Assembly (NCBI RefSeq): GCF_003626535.1
Contig: NZ_RBAL01000024.1
Coordinates: 31,486 to 95,485, forward strand
Source: Streptomyces hoynatensis
GTDB lineage: Bacteria; Actinomycetota; Actinomycetes; Streptomycetales; Streptomycetaceae
Length of the DNA stretch: 64,000 nucleotides
Reading direction: 5' to 3'
The notes beneath the pieces were generated by a model. That model was not told the DNA's origin. It did not search any database and saw only the letters and a list, made by a program, of their open reading frames with translations. Of this stretch, positions 17,895 to 27,398 are shown in pieces. The position numbers and the translations under genes were made by a program. Within the stretch, counting starts at the first letter, position 1. The number at the start of each line of letters is the position of its first letter.

Positions 17895-19184
17895 ATGTGG
17901 AGGAACACGCGCGCCGGCATCGCGCTCCGGGAAGTCGAGGAACGGGACCACGAGGCCGTGGAGGAGTGGCGGCGTGCCCTGTGCACCGGCTTTCACGAGC
18001 CGTACGAGCCCCCGGCCGACGAGAACCAGGCCGCGCTGTGGCGCCGGCACCACTGCGCGCACGCCCGGCCGCTGGGCGCCTGGGAGGGCGACAGGTGCGT
18101 CGGCACCCTCTCCGGCATCCCGCTCGAACTGACCGTGCCCGGTGGGGCGTTCGTGCCCGCGGACGGGGTGGTCAACGTCTCGGTGCTGCCCACGCACCGG
18201 CGCCGGGGGCTGCTCACCCGGATGCTGGGGCACCACCTGGACCAGGCCAGGCGGCGCGGCGAGGTCGTGGCCCTGCTCACCGCGGCGGAGCACGGCATCT
18301 ACGGGCGGTTCGGCTTCGGCCTGGCCGCCAGGTGGGGCGGCGCGCGGGTGGACGTGGTGCGCTCCGGCGGACTGCGCCCCGGCGTGGGAGAGCCGGAGCC
18401 GGGTGCGGGCGTGTCGCTGATCACGCTGGACGAGCTGGCCGAGCTCGGGCCCGGGCTGCACGAGCGGTTCCGGCGCACGCAGCCGGGCGCGGTCAGCAGG
18501 ACGCCCCTACAGTGGAGTTACGCGACCGGCCGGGTGGTGCTTCCGCAGCACTCCTTCCGCATCCCCTTCGCCGCCGTGCACCGCGACGCCCGGGGCCGGG
18601 TCACCGGCCTGCTGACCTACCGCATCGACCGGGCCTTCTCGCAGGGGGACCCGAACGCGACGCTGACGGTCGTGGACCACCTGGCCGCCGACCGGGCGGC
18701 CGCGGCCGCGCTGTGGCGGTACGCCATGGAGATGGACTGGGTGCGGCACCTGGTGATACCGAACCTCGCCGAGGACGACCCGCTTCCGCTGCTGCTGGTC
18801 AACCCGCGGGCGTTCCGGCGCGAGGTCCCGGACGTGGCCGACGACCTGTGGCTGCGGGTGCTCGACGGGCCGCGGGCCTTCGCCGCCCGCAGCTACGAGG
18901 CGCCGGGCCGCACCGTCCTCGACGTCCGCGACCCCGCAGGCCACGTCGCCGGCCGCTGGGAGCTGCGCACCGGGGAGGACGGCCGCGGCGCCCTGCTGCC
19001 CTCCTCGGCCGAGCCCGAACTCGCCCTGGACGCCGGCGCGCTGGGCTCGGTCTACCTCGGCGGCACGACGGTGCCGCAGCTCGCGGCGGCCGGGCTGGTG
19101 ACGGAGCTGCGGCCGGGCGCCGCGGCCAGGGCCGGGCGGCAGCTGCGCACCACGTTCGCCCCCTGGTGCCCCGACGCGTTCTGA
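17895..19184 (+). CDS. Eis-like GNAT N-acetyltransferase
   Basis: The 429-residue protein has the tripartite Eis layout: a GNAT domain with the acetyl-CoA loop VLPTHRRRGLLTRML (about residues 95-110), a second degenerate GNAT domain, and a sterol-carrier-protein-like C-terminus. Mycobacterial Eis acetylates aminoglycosides and lysines; actinomycete paralogues vary, so the substrate is open. The start is ATG17895, 7 nt after TACGGT (17882-17887) with no ribosome binding site, so the message is probably leaderless. Confidence 0.82.
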   Translation: MWRNTRAGIALREVEERDHEAVEEWRRALCTGFHEPYEPPADENQAALWRRHHCAHARPLGAWEGDRCVGTLSGIPLELTVPGGAFVPADGVVNVSVLPTHRRRGLLTRMLGHHLDQARRRGEVVALLTAAEHGIYGRFGFGLAARWGGARVDVVRSGGLRPGVGEPEPGAGVSLITLDELAELGPGLHERFRRTQPGAVSRTPLQWSYATGRVVLPQHSFRIPFAAVHRDARGRVTGLLTYRIDRAFSQGDPNATLTVVDHLAADRAAAAALWRYAMEMDWVRHLVIPNLAEDDPLPLLLVNPRAFRREVPDVADDLWLRVLDGPRAFAARSYEAPGRTVLDVRDPAGHVAGRWELRTGEDGRGALLPSSAEPELALDAGALGSVYLGGTTVPQLAAAGLVTELRPGAAARAGRQLRTTFAPWCPDAF

Positions 19185-19285
19185 CCGCGGGAACGGCCCG
19201 CCGCGGCCCGCCGCACCGGCCCGGCCCGCCGCACCGCCGCCGCGCGGCTCAGGCCACTGCGCGGCCCGGCCCGCGGCCCGGCGGC

Positions 19286-20164
19286 TCAGCCCGCGGCCGG
19301 CTTGGCGGCCCGCAGCGAGAACATCAACGGCACCCGCGGGTGCCCCGGCGGGAAGACGTAGGTGCCCTCGGGGGTGCGCCGCAGCACCGGATAGCGCGGG
19401 AAGAGGGTCTCGGGGTGCTCGTGCAGGAACTCGATGCGCAGCCCGGCGCGCGCCAGCGAGGTCACCACCTCGCCGAGCGAGTGCGGGAACTCCACGTGGC
19501 GGGTCTTCTCCAGGGGCGGGCCGTCGGTGTACGTGTGCGGATAGTCCTCCCGCCGCGGCTCCTCGGCGAAGTAGTCCACCTCGACGCTCCTGCCGTCCTC
19601 GCCGAGCAGGTCGCTCAGCGGGTGGAACTCGGCGAGGTACAGCACCCCGCCCGGCGCGAGCAGCCCGGCCACGATCCGCGCCCAGCGCGGCAGTTCCGGC
19701 AGCCACACCAGGGCGCCCAGGCCCGTGTAGACGATGTCGAAGCTCTCCCCGGGGAGGGCGTCCTGCGCCTCGTAGACGTCGCCGACCACGAAGCGGGAGC
19801 GGTCCGCAAGGCCGGTGTCCCGGGCGAGGGCGCGGGCCTGGGCGATGGCCGGGGCGGAGAAGTCGAGGCCGGTGACCTCGGCGCCCAGCCTGGCCCAGGA
19901 CAGCGTGTCCTGCCCCATGTGGCACTGGAGGTGCAGCAGCCGCCTGCCCGCCACCTCGCCGAGCTCGGCCCGTTCGAAGGGCCGCAGCGTCGAGGCCCCG
20001 GCGCGGAAGCCGGGCAGGTCGTAGAACGCGCTGGCGGCGTGCACCCGCACCCGGTCGTCCCAGTTCTCCCGGTTCAGCTCCCGCCAGTCGCCGGCCGGCC
20101 GTTCCCGGCGGGCGCCGCCCCCTGGGCCGTCTCCCCGGCCGTCCCCCGGGCTGTCCTCGGTCAT
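19286..20164 (-). CDS. class I SAM-dependent methyltransferase
   Basis: The 292-residue enzyme shows a charged N-terminal tail, motif I as RLLHLQCHMGQDTLSWARLGAEVTGLDFS, motif II as FDIVYTGLGALVWLPELPRW and a LLAPGGVLYLAEFHPL post-motif, the standard Rossmann-type methyltransferase fold. The substrate is unknown. Its ATG overlaps the stop of the large regulator gene (ATGA at 20161-20164), so the two are translationally coupled. It could be coupled simply for expression or act in the same response. Confidence 0.85.
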   Translation of the reverse strand: MTEDSPGDGRGDGPGGGARRERPAGDWRELNRENWDDRVRVHAASAFYDLPGFRAGASTLRPFERAELGEVAGRRLLHLQCHMGQDTLSWARLGAEVTGLDFSAPAIAQARALARDTGLADRSRFVVGDVYEAQDALPGESFDIVYTGLGALVWLPELPRWARIVAGLLAPGGVLYLAEFHPLSDLLGEDGRSVEVDYFAEEPRREDYPHTYTDGPPLEKTRHVEFPHSLGEVVTSLARAGLRIEFLHEHPETLFPRYPVLRRTPEGTYVFPPGHPRVPLMFSLRAAKPAAG

Positions 20165-23100
20165 GCCGGGGACCGTACCGTGGCCCCGGCCGGCGCGTCG
20201 CGGGGTTTTCCCCCCTCCGCGGCGAGCGCGTCCCGGTAGGCGTGCGGCGCCACCCCGGTCAGCTTGCGGAAGACCCGGGAGAAATAGGCCCGGTCGTGGA
20301 AGCCGACCGCCCTGGCGATCGTCTGCACGCTGTCGTCGCTGCGCCGCAGCCGCTCCTTGGCGTGCTTGATGCGCAGCCGGTTCAGGTACTCCCAGAGGGT
20401 GAGGCCGAGTTCGCGGTGGAAGAGGCGGCCGAGGTGGTCCTCGCTGACGCCGGCGGCCTGGGCGATCTGCCAGCGCGAGAAGCGGTGCCGGTAGTGCTGC
20501 TCGATGTAGGCGAGCGCGTACCGCACGGGCGCCGGGTCGGCGGCGCGCTGGGCCGCGCCGCGCTCGACGAGCCCGGTCAGCACCGCCGCCGTCTCCTCCT
20601 CGGTGAGGATGTCCCGGCCGAGCAGCACCAGCTGCGGGTGCGGCTCGGCGCGGCGCACGTCGGCGAACGTGAACCCGGCGTCGCTCAGCATCAGCGCGGG
20701 CACCCCAGGCAGCCGTTCCACGAGTTCGAAGCCGTCCATGTCGGGCAGCGCCCGGTCGGTCACCAGCAGCCCGGGCGCGGCCTCCTCGGCGAGGAGGGCG
20801 AGCGCGGCCCTGCCGTCCGCGGCGGCGCGCACCTGCCGCCCCGGGAGCAGCGCGGTGAGCAGCCGCCGCAGCCGCTCCCTTGAGGCGGCGGAGCCGTCCA
20901 CCAGCACGGCCGGGGCGGCCAGGTGCGAGGGGCGCAGCGCGTGCAGCGCCCGGTTGAGGTCCGCGGGTCCGCCCTGCGGCGCGGCCCCGGCACCCGCCGC
21001 GGCGAGGCCGTACAGCAGGAACGGGGTGTGCCGCAGCGCGGGGTGGTCGTGCAGGCGGCGCGCGGTGGACCACTCGTGGGCGGTGGCCTGCTCCGCGTCC
21101 CAGACCACGGCGGCCGGGGGGTGGGCGGCCAGCACGGTGGCGACGTCCTCGTCGGGGTGCGGGCGGTGCGGGCGCAGCCCGCGGTCGCGGGCGAGCGCGG
21201 CCAGCTCGGGCGGGGTGCCGTCCACCGTCAGCAGCGTGTCCCCCGGGGGCGCGGCGGCGCCCGGCGCCTTGGGGGGCGGCTCGGCCGGGGTGGGCAGCGG
21301 CAGGTCGAGGCGGAAGCCGCTGCCGCCGGGGCCGCGGTGCGGGACGACCGAGCCGCCGTGCAGCACGGCGAGCCTGCGGGCGATGGCGAGGCCGAGGCCG
21401 CCGGAGGCGAAGGGCTGGAACAGCTGCTCGTCCTCGCCGCGCGGCAGGGCGAGCGCGGGGCTGGTGACCGTGACGCTCAGCCAGGGCGGGACCGGCTCCG
21501 CGGTCAGCTCGGCGCGGTGCCCCGCGGCGGCCAGCAGGTTGTGCACGATCTGCCGCAGCCTCGCCGGGTCGGCCCGCACGGCGGGCAGCCGCCGCGGGAG
21601 CCGCAGGCGGTGGCCCTGCGCCACCTCGGCAAGCAGCGGGCGCGGGTCGAGCAGGTGCCGGGAGAGGTCGAGGCCGTCGATCTCGGAGCGGGACAGGTCG
21701 AGCAGGTCGTCGATCAGCCGCAGCAGCCCGCCGGCCGCCTCGTGCGCGGGCTCTCCGGGGCGGGTGTGCCGCAGGATCGCCTCGACGGGGGTGCGCAGCT
21801 CGTCGGTCGCGTTGCTCAGCAGCCTGGTCTTGAACCGGCTGGCCTGCTCGGCGGCGTCGCGGGCCCGGCGCACCTCCTGGAAGAGCCGCACCCCCTTCAG
21901 CGCGGCGCTGATCTGGTCGCCGAGCGCGCGGTAGAGCGCGCCCTGCCGGGCGGCGGCCCGAGCAGGGCCGGCCTCGAAGACGACGTAGCCGAGCTGTTCC
22001 CCGCCGATGTGGAGGGGTTCGAGAACGGCGGTGAACCGGGGCACGGCGCAGGGCGGTTCCCCGGGCCGGTCCCCCGCCGGCCGGTCCGTGCCGTCCGGTT
22101 CCCGCGCGGGCAGCGGCACCTCGCCCGGCACCGTGCCCGCGCCCGCGCCCGCGCCCCCGGACGGTCCGGGGCCGGGGCCCGGGCCGAGGACGAGGCGGTG
22201 GCCGCGGACGCCGAGGCCGGGCAGGTGCCGGGCGAGCGCCTCGTCGATGGCGCCGGTGTCGACGACGGTGGTGAGGGCGGTGGCCAGCTCCCGCAGCCGC
22301 CGCGCCTCCTGGTCCTTGCTCCAGTGCTCGTATTCGAGCAGCCGGTGCGCCTTGTCGGCGACCATCAGCCTGGCCTGCCCCAGGAGGCGTTCCGCGCGCC
22401 GCCCCGGCGGGGTGCGGGCGCGCAGCCGGAGCAGGGCACGGTCCCAGGCGGCGGCGTCCTCGAAGCTCTGGATGCGGCCGCCGAGGTGGCGTTCCAGCGC
22501 GTGGAGGAAGGCGGTGCCCCCGGCGTCGGCGAGGTCGGCCCGGAACGCCCCGCGCACCTCCACGGGCAGCGGCGCCCCCTCGGCCTCGGGCTCGGGCTCG
22601 GCTCCGGCCTCGGCCTCCCGTCCGGCCTCGGTCCCGCGTCCGGCCTCGGCTCCGGCCTCTGGCTCGCGTCCGGCCTCGGGCCCGCGTGCGGTGACGGCCT
22701 CGGTGACGGCCGCGGCGGCGGCTTCCGCTCCGGCCTCGGCACCGGCACCGGAATCGGCGCCGGTGTGGTGCGCGGAGCCAGGCGCGGCGTCGGTGGCGCG
22801 CACGCGGGAGGGGGCGGGCGCGTGGGCCGCGGAGGGGCGCGGGCCGGCGTCCGGGAGCGGGTGCGGGACGGGGTGCGCCGGCGCGTGCGGTTCCGGGCGG
22901 GCGGCCGGGGCGTGTTCGGGGCGCGCCGGGCCGGGCGCGGCGGGGGCGTCCGGGGCGCCCTGGGCGACCAGCGGGGAATGGCAGCCGCAGGAGCGGCGGA
23001 TGACCAGCGTGCCGGGCACGACGCGGCGCGAGGGCGGGCGCGGTTGCCCGCCGGGGGCGCCCTCCCGGCCGCGAAGCCTGGCGAGCAGGGTGTCCACGGC

Positions 23101-23913
23101 GAGCGCGCCGAGTTCGGCGAAGGGCAGGGCCACCGAGGTCAGCGGCGGATCGCTCACCCTGGCCTCGAGCGAGTCGTTGAAGCTGATGAGGGCGACGTCC
23201 TCGGGCACCCGCACCCCGCGCTCGGTCAGCAGCCGCAGCGCGTCGGCGGCCAGCGCGTCGCTGCAGGCCACCACGGCGTCGAAGTCGCGCCCCGGGCGCA
23301 GGCCCCGCACGTCGAGCAGCACCCGCATCGCCGAGGCGCCCGCGCCGTTGGCGTAGTCGAGGGAGGAGGAGACCAGCGCCCGGTCCTGCGGGATGCGGTG
23401 CCTGGCCAGGGCGTCCGCGTAGGCGCGGAACCGGTTCAGCGAGACCGGGTTGGCCAGCGGCCCGCGCAGGCAGGCCAGGCGGCGCCGGCCGTGCCGCTCG
23501 ACGAGGTGGCTGACGGCCTTGCGCATCCCCGCGTAGGAGTCGAGGAGCAGCGTCTCCGACTCGTGGCCCTCCAGGGCGCGGTTGAGGCTGACCACCGGGC
23601 CGAGCCGCGCGAGCCGTCCCACGAGGCGGGCCGCGGCCGGTCCCGGCGCCGGGAGGCCGAGGGTGGAGGTCCAGCAGATGACGCCGTCGAGGCCCGCCCC
23701 CTCCAGGAGTTCGTAGAGCACGTTCCGCGGGGTGCCCGAGGGGCGTAAGGAATCGCCGGGAAAGCAGACCAGGTTGGCGTCCGCCCGCTCCGCGGCCTCC
23801 AACACGCCGGCCCACAGGGTGGCGCCGACGCCGAGGTGGATGTTCGCCGTGAGGAGGCCGAGGGTGGGCCGCCGGGAAGGTCGCCGCGCCGCTTCGGGCC
23901 CGCGTTCCGCCAT
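20161..23913 (-). CDS. hybrid LacI-sensor / degenerate kinase / receiver / AraC regulator
   Basis: A 1250-residue cytosolic protein. Residues about 15-345 are a LacI-type sugar-binding domain (GLLTANIHLGVGATLWAGVLEA, VACSDALAADALRLL, ISFNDSLEARVSDPPLTSV) without the LacI DNA-binding helices. A Glu/Ala/Gly repeat linker follows (about 360-460), then a GAF-like region, a histidine-kinase core, a degenerate and a clearer receiver domain (Asp1053 in VTDRALPDMDG) and a C-terminal AraC domain (FSRWQIAQAAGVSEDHLGRL and SVQTIARAVGFHDRAYFSR). In the H-box the phospho-accepting His is Asp704 (NATDELRTP) and the N-box is weak, so kinase activity is doubtful. The neighbouring pectate lyase gene is the obvious candidate target. 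Confidence 0.85.
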   Translation of the reverse strand: MAERGPEAARRPSRRPTLGLLTANIHLGVGATLWAGVLEAAERADANLVCFPGDSLRPSGTPRNVLYELLEGAGLDGVICWTSTLGLPAPGPAAARLVGRLARLGPVVSLNRALEGHESETLLLDSYAGMRKAVSHLVERHGRRRLACLRGPLANPVSLNRFRAYADALARHRIPQDRALVSSSLDYANGAGASAMRVLLDVRGLRPGRDFDAVVACSDALAADALRLLTERGVRVPEDVALISFNDSLEARVSDPPLTSVALPFAELGALAVDTLLARLRGREGAPGGQPRPPSRRVVPGTLVIRRSCGCHSPLVAQGAPDAPAAPGPARPEHAPAARPEPHAPAHPVPHPLPDAGPRPSAAHAPAPSRVRATDAAPGSAHHTGADSGAGAEAGAEAAAAAVTEAVTARGPEAGREPEAGAEAGRGTEAGREAEAGAEPEPEAEGAPLPVEVRGAFRADLADAGGTAFLHALERHLGGRIQSFEDAAAWDRALLRLRARTPPGRRAERLLGQARLMVADKAHRLLEYEHWSKDQEARRLRELATALTTVVDTGAIDEALARHLPGLGVRGHRLVLGPGPGPGPSGGAGAGAGTVPGEVPLPAREPDGTDRPAGDRPGEPPCAVPRFTAVLEPLHIGGEQLGYVVFEAGPARAAARQGALYRALGDQISAALKGVRLFQEVRRARDAAEQASRFKTRLLSNATDELRTPVEAILRHTRPGEPAHEAAGGLLRLIDDLLDLSRSEIDGLDLSRHLLDPRPLLAEVAQGHRLRLPRRLPAVRADPARLRQIVHNLLAAAGHRAELTAEPVPPWLSVTVTSPALALPRGEDEQLFQPFASGGLGLAIARRLAVLHGGSVVPHRGPGGSGFRLDLPLPTPAEPPPKAPGAAAPPGDTLLTVDGTPPELAALARDRGLRPHRPHPDEDVATVLAAHPPAAVVWDAEQATAHEWSTARRLHDHPALRHTPFLLYGLAAAGAGAAPQGGPADLNRALHALRPSHLAAPAVLVDGSAASRERLRRLLTALLPGRQVRAAADGRAALALLAEEAAPGLLVTDRALPDMDGFELVERLPGVPALMLSDAGFTFADVRRAEPHPQLVLLGRDILTEEETAAVLTGLVERGAAQRAADPAPVRYALAYIEQHYRHRFSRWQIAQAAGVSEDHLGRLFHRELGLTLWEYLNRLRIKHAKERLRRSDDSVQTIARAVGFHDRAYFSRVFRKLTGVAPHAYRDALAAEGGKPRDAPAGATVRSPA

Positions 23914-23995
23914 GGGGGGCCGCCTCGCTCGGGGAGAACGCGTCGGAATCGCTGGGGTGCGAGGACGATAGCGCCGCCGCGGCGAGCCGACAAGG

Positions 23996-24022
23996 CCGTC
24001 GGCGCGGGAAACGCGCCGACGG
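23996..24022. terminator. 11-bp perfect hairpin upstream of the regulator gene
   Basis: CCGTCGGCGCG-GGAAA-CGCGCCGACGG lies between the pectate lyase 3' end and the regulator start (both minus). It may be a second terminator for the lyase or an operator; no U tract is present. Confidence 0.5.
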
Positions 24023-24043
24023 CCCGGGGTGCCCGTACGGGAG

Positions 24044-24077
24044 GGCGGGCCGGCCCCTGGTGGGGGTCCGGCCCGCC
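24044..24077 (-). terminator. hairpin terminator for the pectate lyase gene
   Basis: GGCGGGCCGG pairs with CCGGCCCGCC, with further C/G pairing in the loop, 17 nt past the pectate lyase stop. Confidence 0.65.
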
Positions 24078-24093
24078 GGTGGCCTGCGGCCGG

Positions 24094-25065
24094 TCACACG
24101 TGACCGACGCCCGCCCCCGCCGTCACGATGGACTTGACGTTCTGGGCCGGGTCGGGGCTGTAGCTGTAGGGAATGTTGGCGACCGAGCCGCCGTCCTCGC
24201 CCTCGCCCGAGTTGACGAAGTAGTTGTCGACGGCCTCGATGCTGCCGGGGCCCGAGTCGGCCTCGCCGAGGTGGTACGGGTCTTCCGTGTTCTCGAAGTA
24301 GTTGGCCTCGACGAGCACGCCCGCGTCCTCCGTGGAGGCCACGCCGTAGCTCTCGACGCCGTCGTAGTAGTTGTTGTAGACGTGCACCGGGTCGCCGAAG
24401 CGGACGCGCGGGTTGCGCTGCACGGTGCCGTCGAACCAGTTGTGGTGGTAGGTGACGTTCAGCTTCCCGATGTCCTCGGAGCCGTTGTCGTCGGAGTGGC
24501 CGAGCAGCATGTTCTTGTCGGCGTCGTAGCTGTGGTTCCACGACACCGTGATGTTCGTCGAGGCGCGCTTGATGTCCAGCGACCCGTCGTTCGGGTTGGT
24601 GAAGTCGTTGTGGTCGATCCACACGTGGGTCGAGTACTGGACGTTGATGCCGTCGTCGTTGGAGTCGCGGAAGATCAGGTTCTGGATGATGACGTTGTCG
24701 GCCTCGCTGATGTTGAGGCCGCTGCCCTCGAAGCCGGAGCTGCTGCCGACGCCGACCACGGACTTGTCCGAGGACACCTTGGTCATGGAGTCCAGCTCGA
24801 TCATGCCCTGGACCCGGATGTTGAGCGGGCCGTCGCTGGTGGCGGCCTCCTCGAAGTCCTCCGCGTTGGTCACCGTGACGGTCTCGGCATTGCCGCCGCC
24901 GGTGGTGCCGGCGCCGAAGCCGGTCGGGCTGCCGGACGCGAGGACGCCGAAGTCCTCGCTCTCCGCCGCCATGCTGTGGGCGGCGCTCACCCCGCCGAGG
25001 GCGGCGACCGCGGTCGTCACGGCGACCGCGCTGATCAGCTTGACTCGTGCGCTCGTCCTGCGCAT
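24094..25065 (-). CDS. secreted pectate lyase, polysaccharide lyase family 1
   Basis: The 323-residue precursor has a signal peptide (MRRTSARVKLISAVAVTT... to about residue 33) and a right-handed beta-helix lyase domain. Diagnostic PL1 segments are VWIDHNDF with the calcium-site Asp residues, HHNWFDGTVQRNPRVRFG with the catalytic Arg (RNPRVRFG), and VHVYNNYY. It cleaves polygalacturonate by beta-elimination outside the cell. ATG25065 is chosen because CGGAGAT precedes it and the signal peptide begins there. The giant regulator upstream of its 3' end and the PL11 enzyme at 39.7 kb suggest plant cell-wall use. Confidence 0.92.
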   Translation of the reverse strand: MRRTSARVKLISAVAVTTAVAALGGVSAAHSMAAESEDFGVLASGSPTGFGAGTTGGGNAETVTVTNAEDFEEAATSDGPLNIRVQGMIELDSMTKVSSDKSVVGVGSSSGFEGSGLNISEADNVIIQNLIFRDSNDDGINVQYSTHVWIDHNDFTNPNDGSLDIKRASTNITVSWNHSYDADKNMLLGHSDDNGSEDIGKLNVTYHHNWFDGTVQRNPRVRFGDPVHVYNNYYDGVESYGVASTEDAGVLVEANYFENTEDPYHLGEADSGPGSIEAVDNYFVNSGEGEDGGSVANIPYSYSPDPAQNVKSIVTAGAGVGHV

Positions 25066-25249
25066 GGGAATCTCCGTCCGGATGTGGGGGGTTGGTGGGG
25101 GAGAGTCACCGGTGCCGCGCGGCTTCGGCATGTCCCGATGCTAGGGCGCGCCCTGTGGACGATGACGGGCCGTGCGTGGACTATTGCGCGCTGTCCGCCC
25201 CCGCCGGGGCCGGGGGCGCGGCCGGCGCGCGGCGGGGCACACTGGGGGC

Positions 25250-25501
25250 ATGTGCCGCAGCATCAAGACGCTCCGCCCGCCCATGACGCCCGAGGTCACC
25301 GACGAGGACGTGCGCGCCGCCGCCTTGCAGTACGTGCGCAAGATCAGCGGGTTCCGCGCCCCCGCCGCGCACAACCGCGAGGTCTTCGACGAGGCGGTGG
25401 CCGCGGTCGCGGAGGCCACCAGGCACCTGCTCGGGCACCTGGAGGTCAGGGGTCAGGGCCGGGCGACCTCCCCGGCGCGGCCAGAGGCCCCGACGGCGTA
25501 A
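25250..25501 (+). CDS. DUF2277 family small protein
   Basis: The 83-residue protein begins MCRSIKTLRPP and contains VRAAALQYVRKISGFRAPAAHN, the signature of DUF2277, a widespread helical family of unknown function. The C-terminal 15 residues are a Pro/Arg tail. ATG25250 follows CACACT by 6 nt, so it may be leaderless. Confidence 0.85.
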   Translation: MCRSIKTLRPPMTPEVTDEDVRAAALQYVRKISGFRAPAAHNREVFDEAVAAVAEATRHLLGHLEVRGQGRATSPARPEAPTA

Positions 25502-25599
25502 GGGGACGCGGCCGGGGTGGCCGGGGCCGGGCCGAGGAGCCGCGGTCCCGGCCCCGGCCACGGCGGCCCCGGCCGAGAGCGGCCCCGGCCGCGGGGCCT

Positions 25600-27282
25600 T
25601 CAGCCGAGGGTGGAGAGTTCGGCGGTCAGGTCGTCCAGGCCGAGGGAGCCCAGGGAAAGGGCCGCCATGTGCCAGGACTTGGGGTCGAACGCGGCCCCCG
25701 CGGCGGCCCTGGCGGCCTCCCGGCCCGCCACCCAGGCCCGTTCGCCCATCTTGTAGCTGATCGCCTGGCCCGGCATGCCGAGGTAGCGGACGATCTCCGA
25801 CTCGGTGTAGGCCGCGTCGTGCCCGGTGTGCAGGGCGAAGAACTCGGCGGCGAGCCGCGGCGTCCACACCTCGCCCGGGTGGAACTCCTCGTTGGCCGGG
25901 ATGGTGAGCCCCAGGTGCATGCCGATGTCGATGATGACCCGGACCGCCCGCACCATCTGCCCCGACAGGTAGCCCAGGCGCCGGGCCGGGTCGGAGAGGA
26001 AGCCGAGCTCGTCCATCAGCCGCTCCGCGTACAGGGCCCAGCCCTCGGTGGTCGCGCTCACCGAGCCGACGCTGACCTGGAAGCGCGAGAGCCGCTCCTT
26101 GACGTGGACCCACTGGGCGAGTTGCAGGTGGTGGCCGGGGACGCCCTCGTGGTACCAGGTGGACACCAGGTGCCACACGGGGAAGCGGGTGGCGCCCTGG
26201 GTGGGCAGCCAGGTCATGCCGGGGCGGGAGAAGTCCAGCGAGGGCCGGGTGTAGTAGGGGGCCGCCGCGCTGCCGGGCGGGGCGACCCTGGCCTCCACCC
26301 GCCGCACCGGCTCCGCCAGGTCGAAGTGGGTGCCGTCCAGGGCGTCGATGGCCTCGTTCATCAGGTCCTGGAGCCAGGCCCTGATCTCCTCGACGCCCTC
26401 GATGGCCTCGCCCTCCCGCTCCAGGTGGGCCAGCACCGCCGCGGTGGGCTCGCCGGGCAGGATGCGGCCGGCCACCGACCGCATCTCCGCCTCCAGCCGG
26501 TGGAACTCCGCCCAGCCGTAGGCGTACGCGTCCGCCGTGTCCACCTCGGAGCCCGTCCAGCGGCGCGCGCCGAGCCGGTAGCGCTCGGCCCCGACGGCGT
26601 CCGGCGTGCCGGCCGCGGCCGGCAGGTACTCCTCCCGCAGGTAGGAGCGCAGGGCCGCCAGGGCCTCGGTGGCCCGGCCGGCCGCCGCCGTCAGCTCCGC
26701 GCGCTGGGCCTCGGGGCCGCCGGAGGCGAAGTCGCGGAACCAGTCGGCCTCCAGCAGGGCGTCCAGCTGGCCCGCCATCGTCTCGGCCTGCCGAGGCGCC
26801 GCGGTCAGCCCGCGCCGCGCCCCCTCCTGCAAGGAGGCACGGTAACTCGCCAGCGCCGCGGGCACGTTGCCGAGCCGGCGGCCGATCACCGCCCAGTCGT
26901 CCGGGGTCGCGGCCGGCATCTGCAGGAAGACGGAACGCAGTTGCTGGGGCGGGGCGAAGAGGTTGGAGACCTGGCGCAGGTTCTCGCCCGCCTCGTCGAG
27001 GGCGAGCAGCGCGCCCAGCCGCTCCCGCAGCAGGCGGGCGGCCCGCCGCTCGACCGCCGCGTCGGCGCTGCCGACCCCCTCGGCCGCCGCGTCGCCGAGC
27101 GCGTCCAGCCGGGCGAGCGTGGCGCGCTGGGCCGCGGCGATCGCCGCGAGGCCGTCGGGCGAGAAGTCGGGGAGCTCGTCGCTGCCCGGCCTGATGCCGA
27201 GCATCGTCCCCACCAGGGGATCGAGGTCGGCGAGGGTCTCCACGTAGGCATCCGCGAGGGTGCGGGGGGTTTCAGGGCGCAT
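25600..27282 (-). CDS. DUF885 family zinc-dependent hydrolase
   Basis: A 560-residue, largely helical protein of the DUF885 family, which resembles zinc metallopeptidases. The metal site is visible as WYHEGVPGHHLQ (HExxxxGHH) with a downstream TTEGWALYAERL that supplies the third ligand Glu. No signal peptide is present, so it acts in the cytosol; the peptide or ester substrate is unknown. ATG27282 has GAGG upstream. Confidence 0.85.
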   Translation of the reverse strand: MRPETPRTLADAYVETLADLDPLVGTMLGIRPGSDELPDFSPDGLAAIAAAQRATLARLDALGDAAAEGVGSADAAVERRAARLLRERLGALLALDEAGENLRQVSNLFAPPQQLRSVFLQMPAATPDDWAVIGRRLGNVPAALASYRASLQEGARRGLTAAPRQAETMAGQLDALLEADWFRDFASGGPEAQRAELTAAAGRATEALAALRSYLREEYLPAAAGTPDAVGAERYRLGARRWTGSEVDTADAYAYGWAEFHRLEAEMRSVAGRILPGEPTAAVLAHLEREGEAIEGVEEIRAWLQDLMNEAIDALDGTHFDLAEPVRRVEARVAPPGSAAAPYYTRPSLDFSRPGMTWLPTQGATRFPVWHLVSTWYHEGVPGHHLQLAQWVHVKERLSRFQVSVGSVSATTEGWALYAERLMDELGFLSDPARRLGYLSGQMVRAVRVIIDIGMHLGLTIPANEEFHPGEVWTPRLAAEFFALHTGHDAAYTESEIVRYLGMPGQAISYKMGERAWVAGREAARAAAGAAFDPKSWHMAALSLGSLGLDDLTAELSTLG

Positions 27283-27398
27283 TGCGCCATCCTCATCCCT
27301 CACGGGACACAAAAGGAAGATCGCGGAACGTCCCGGGTCACCCGGCCCATCCCGGCGCCTTACCGCCGCCTTGGCCGTGGGGGCGGGGGGCCGGCGGC

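Noticed and set aside
19286..24622. 1778-codon frame that would fuse the methyltransferase to a huge upstream protein
   Set aside because: Only its C-terminal 292 residues are methyltransferase; the rest is an Arg-rich shadow of the regulator and lyase genes. ATG20164 is a clean coupled start.
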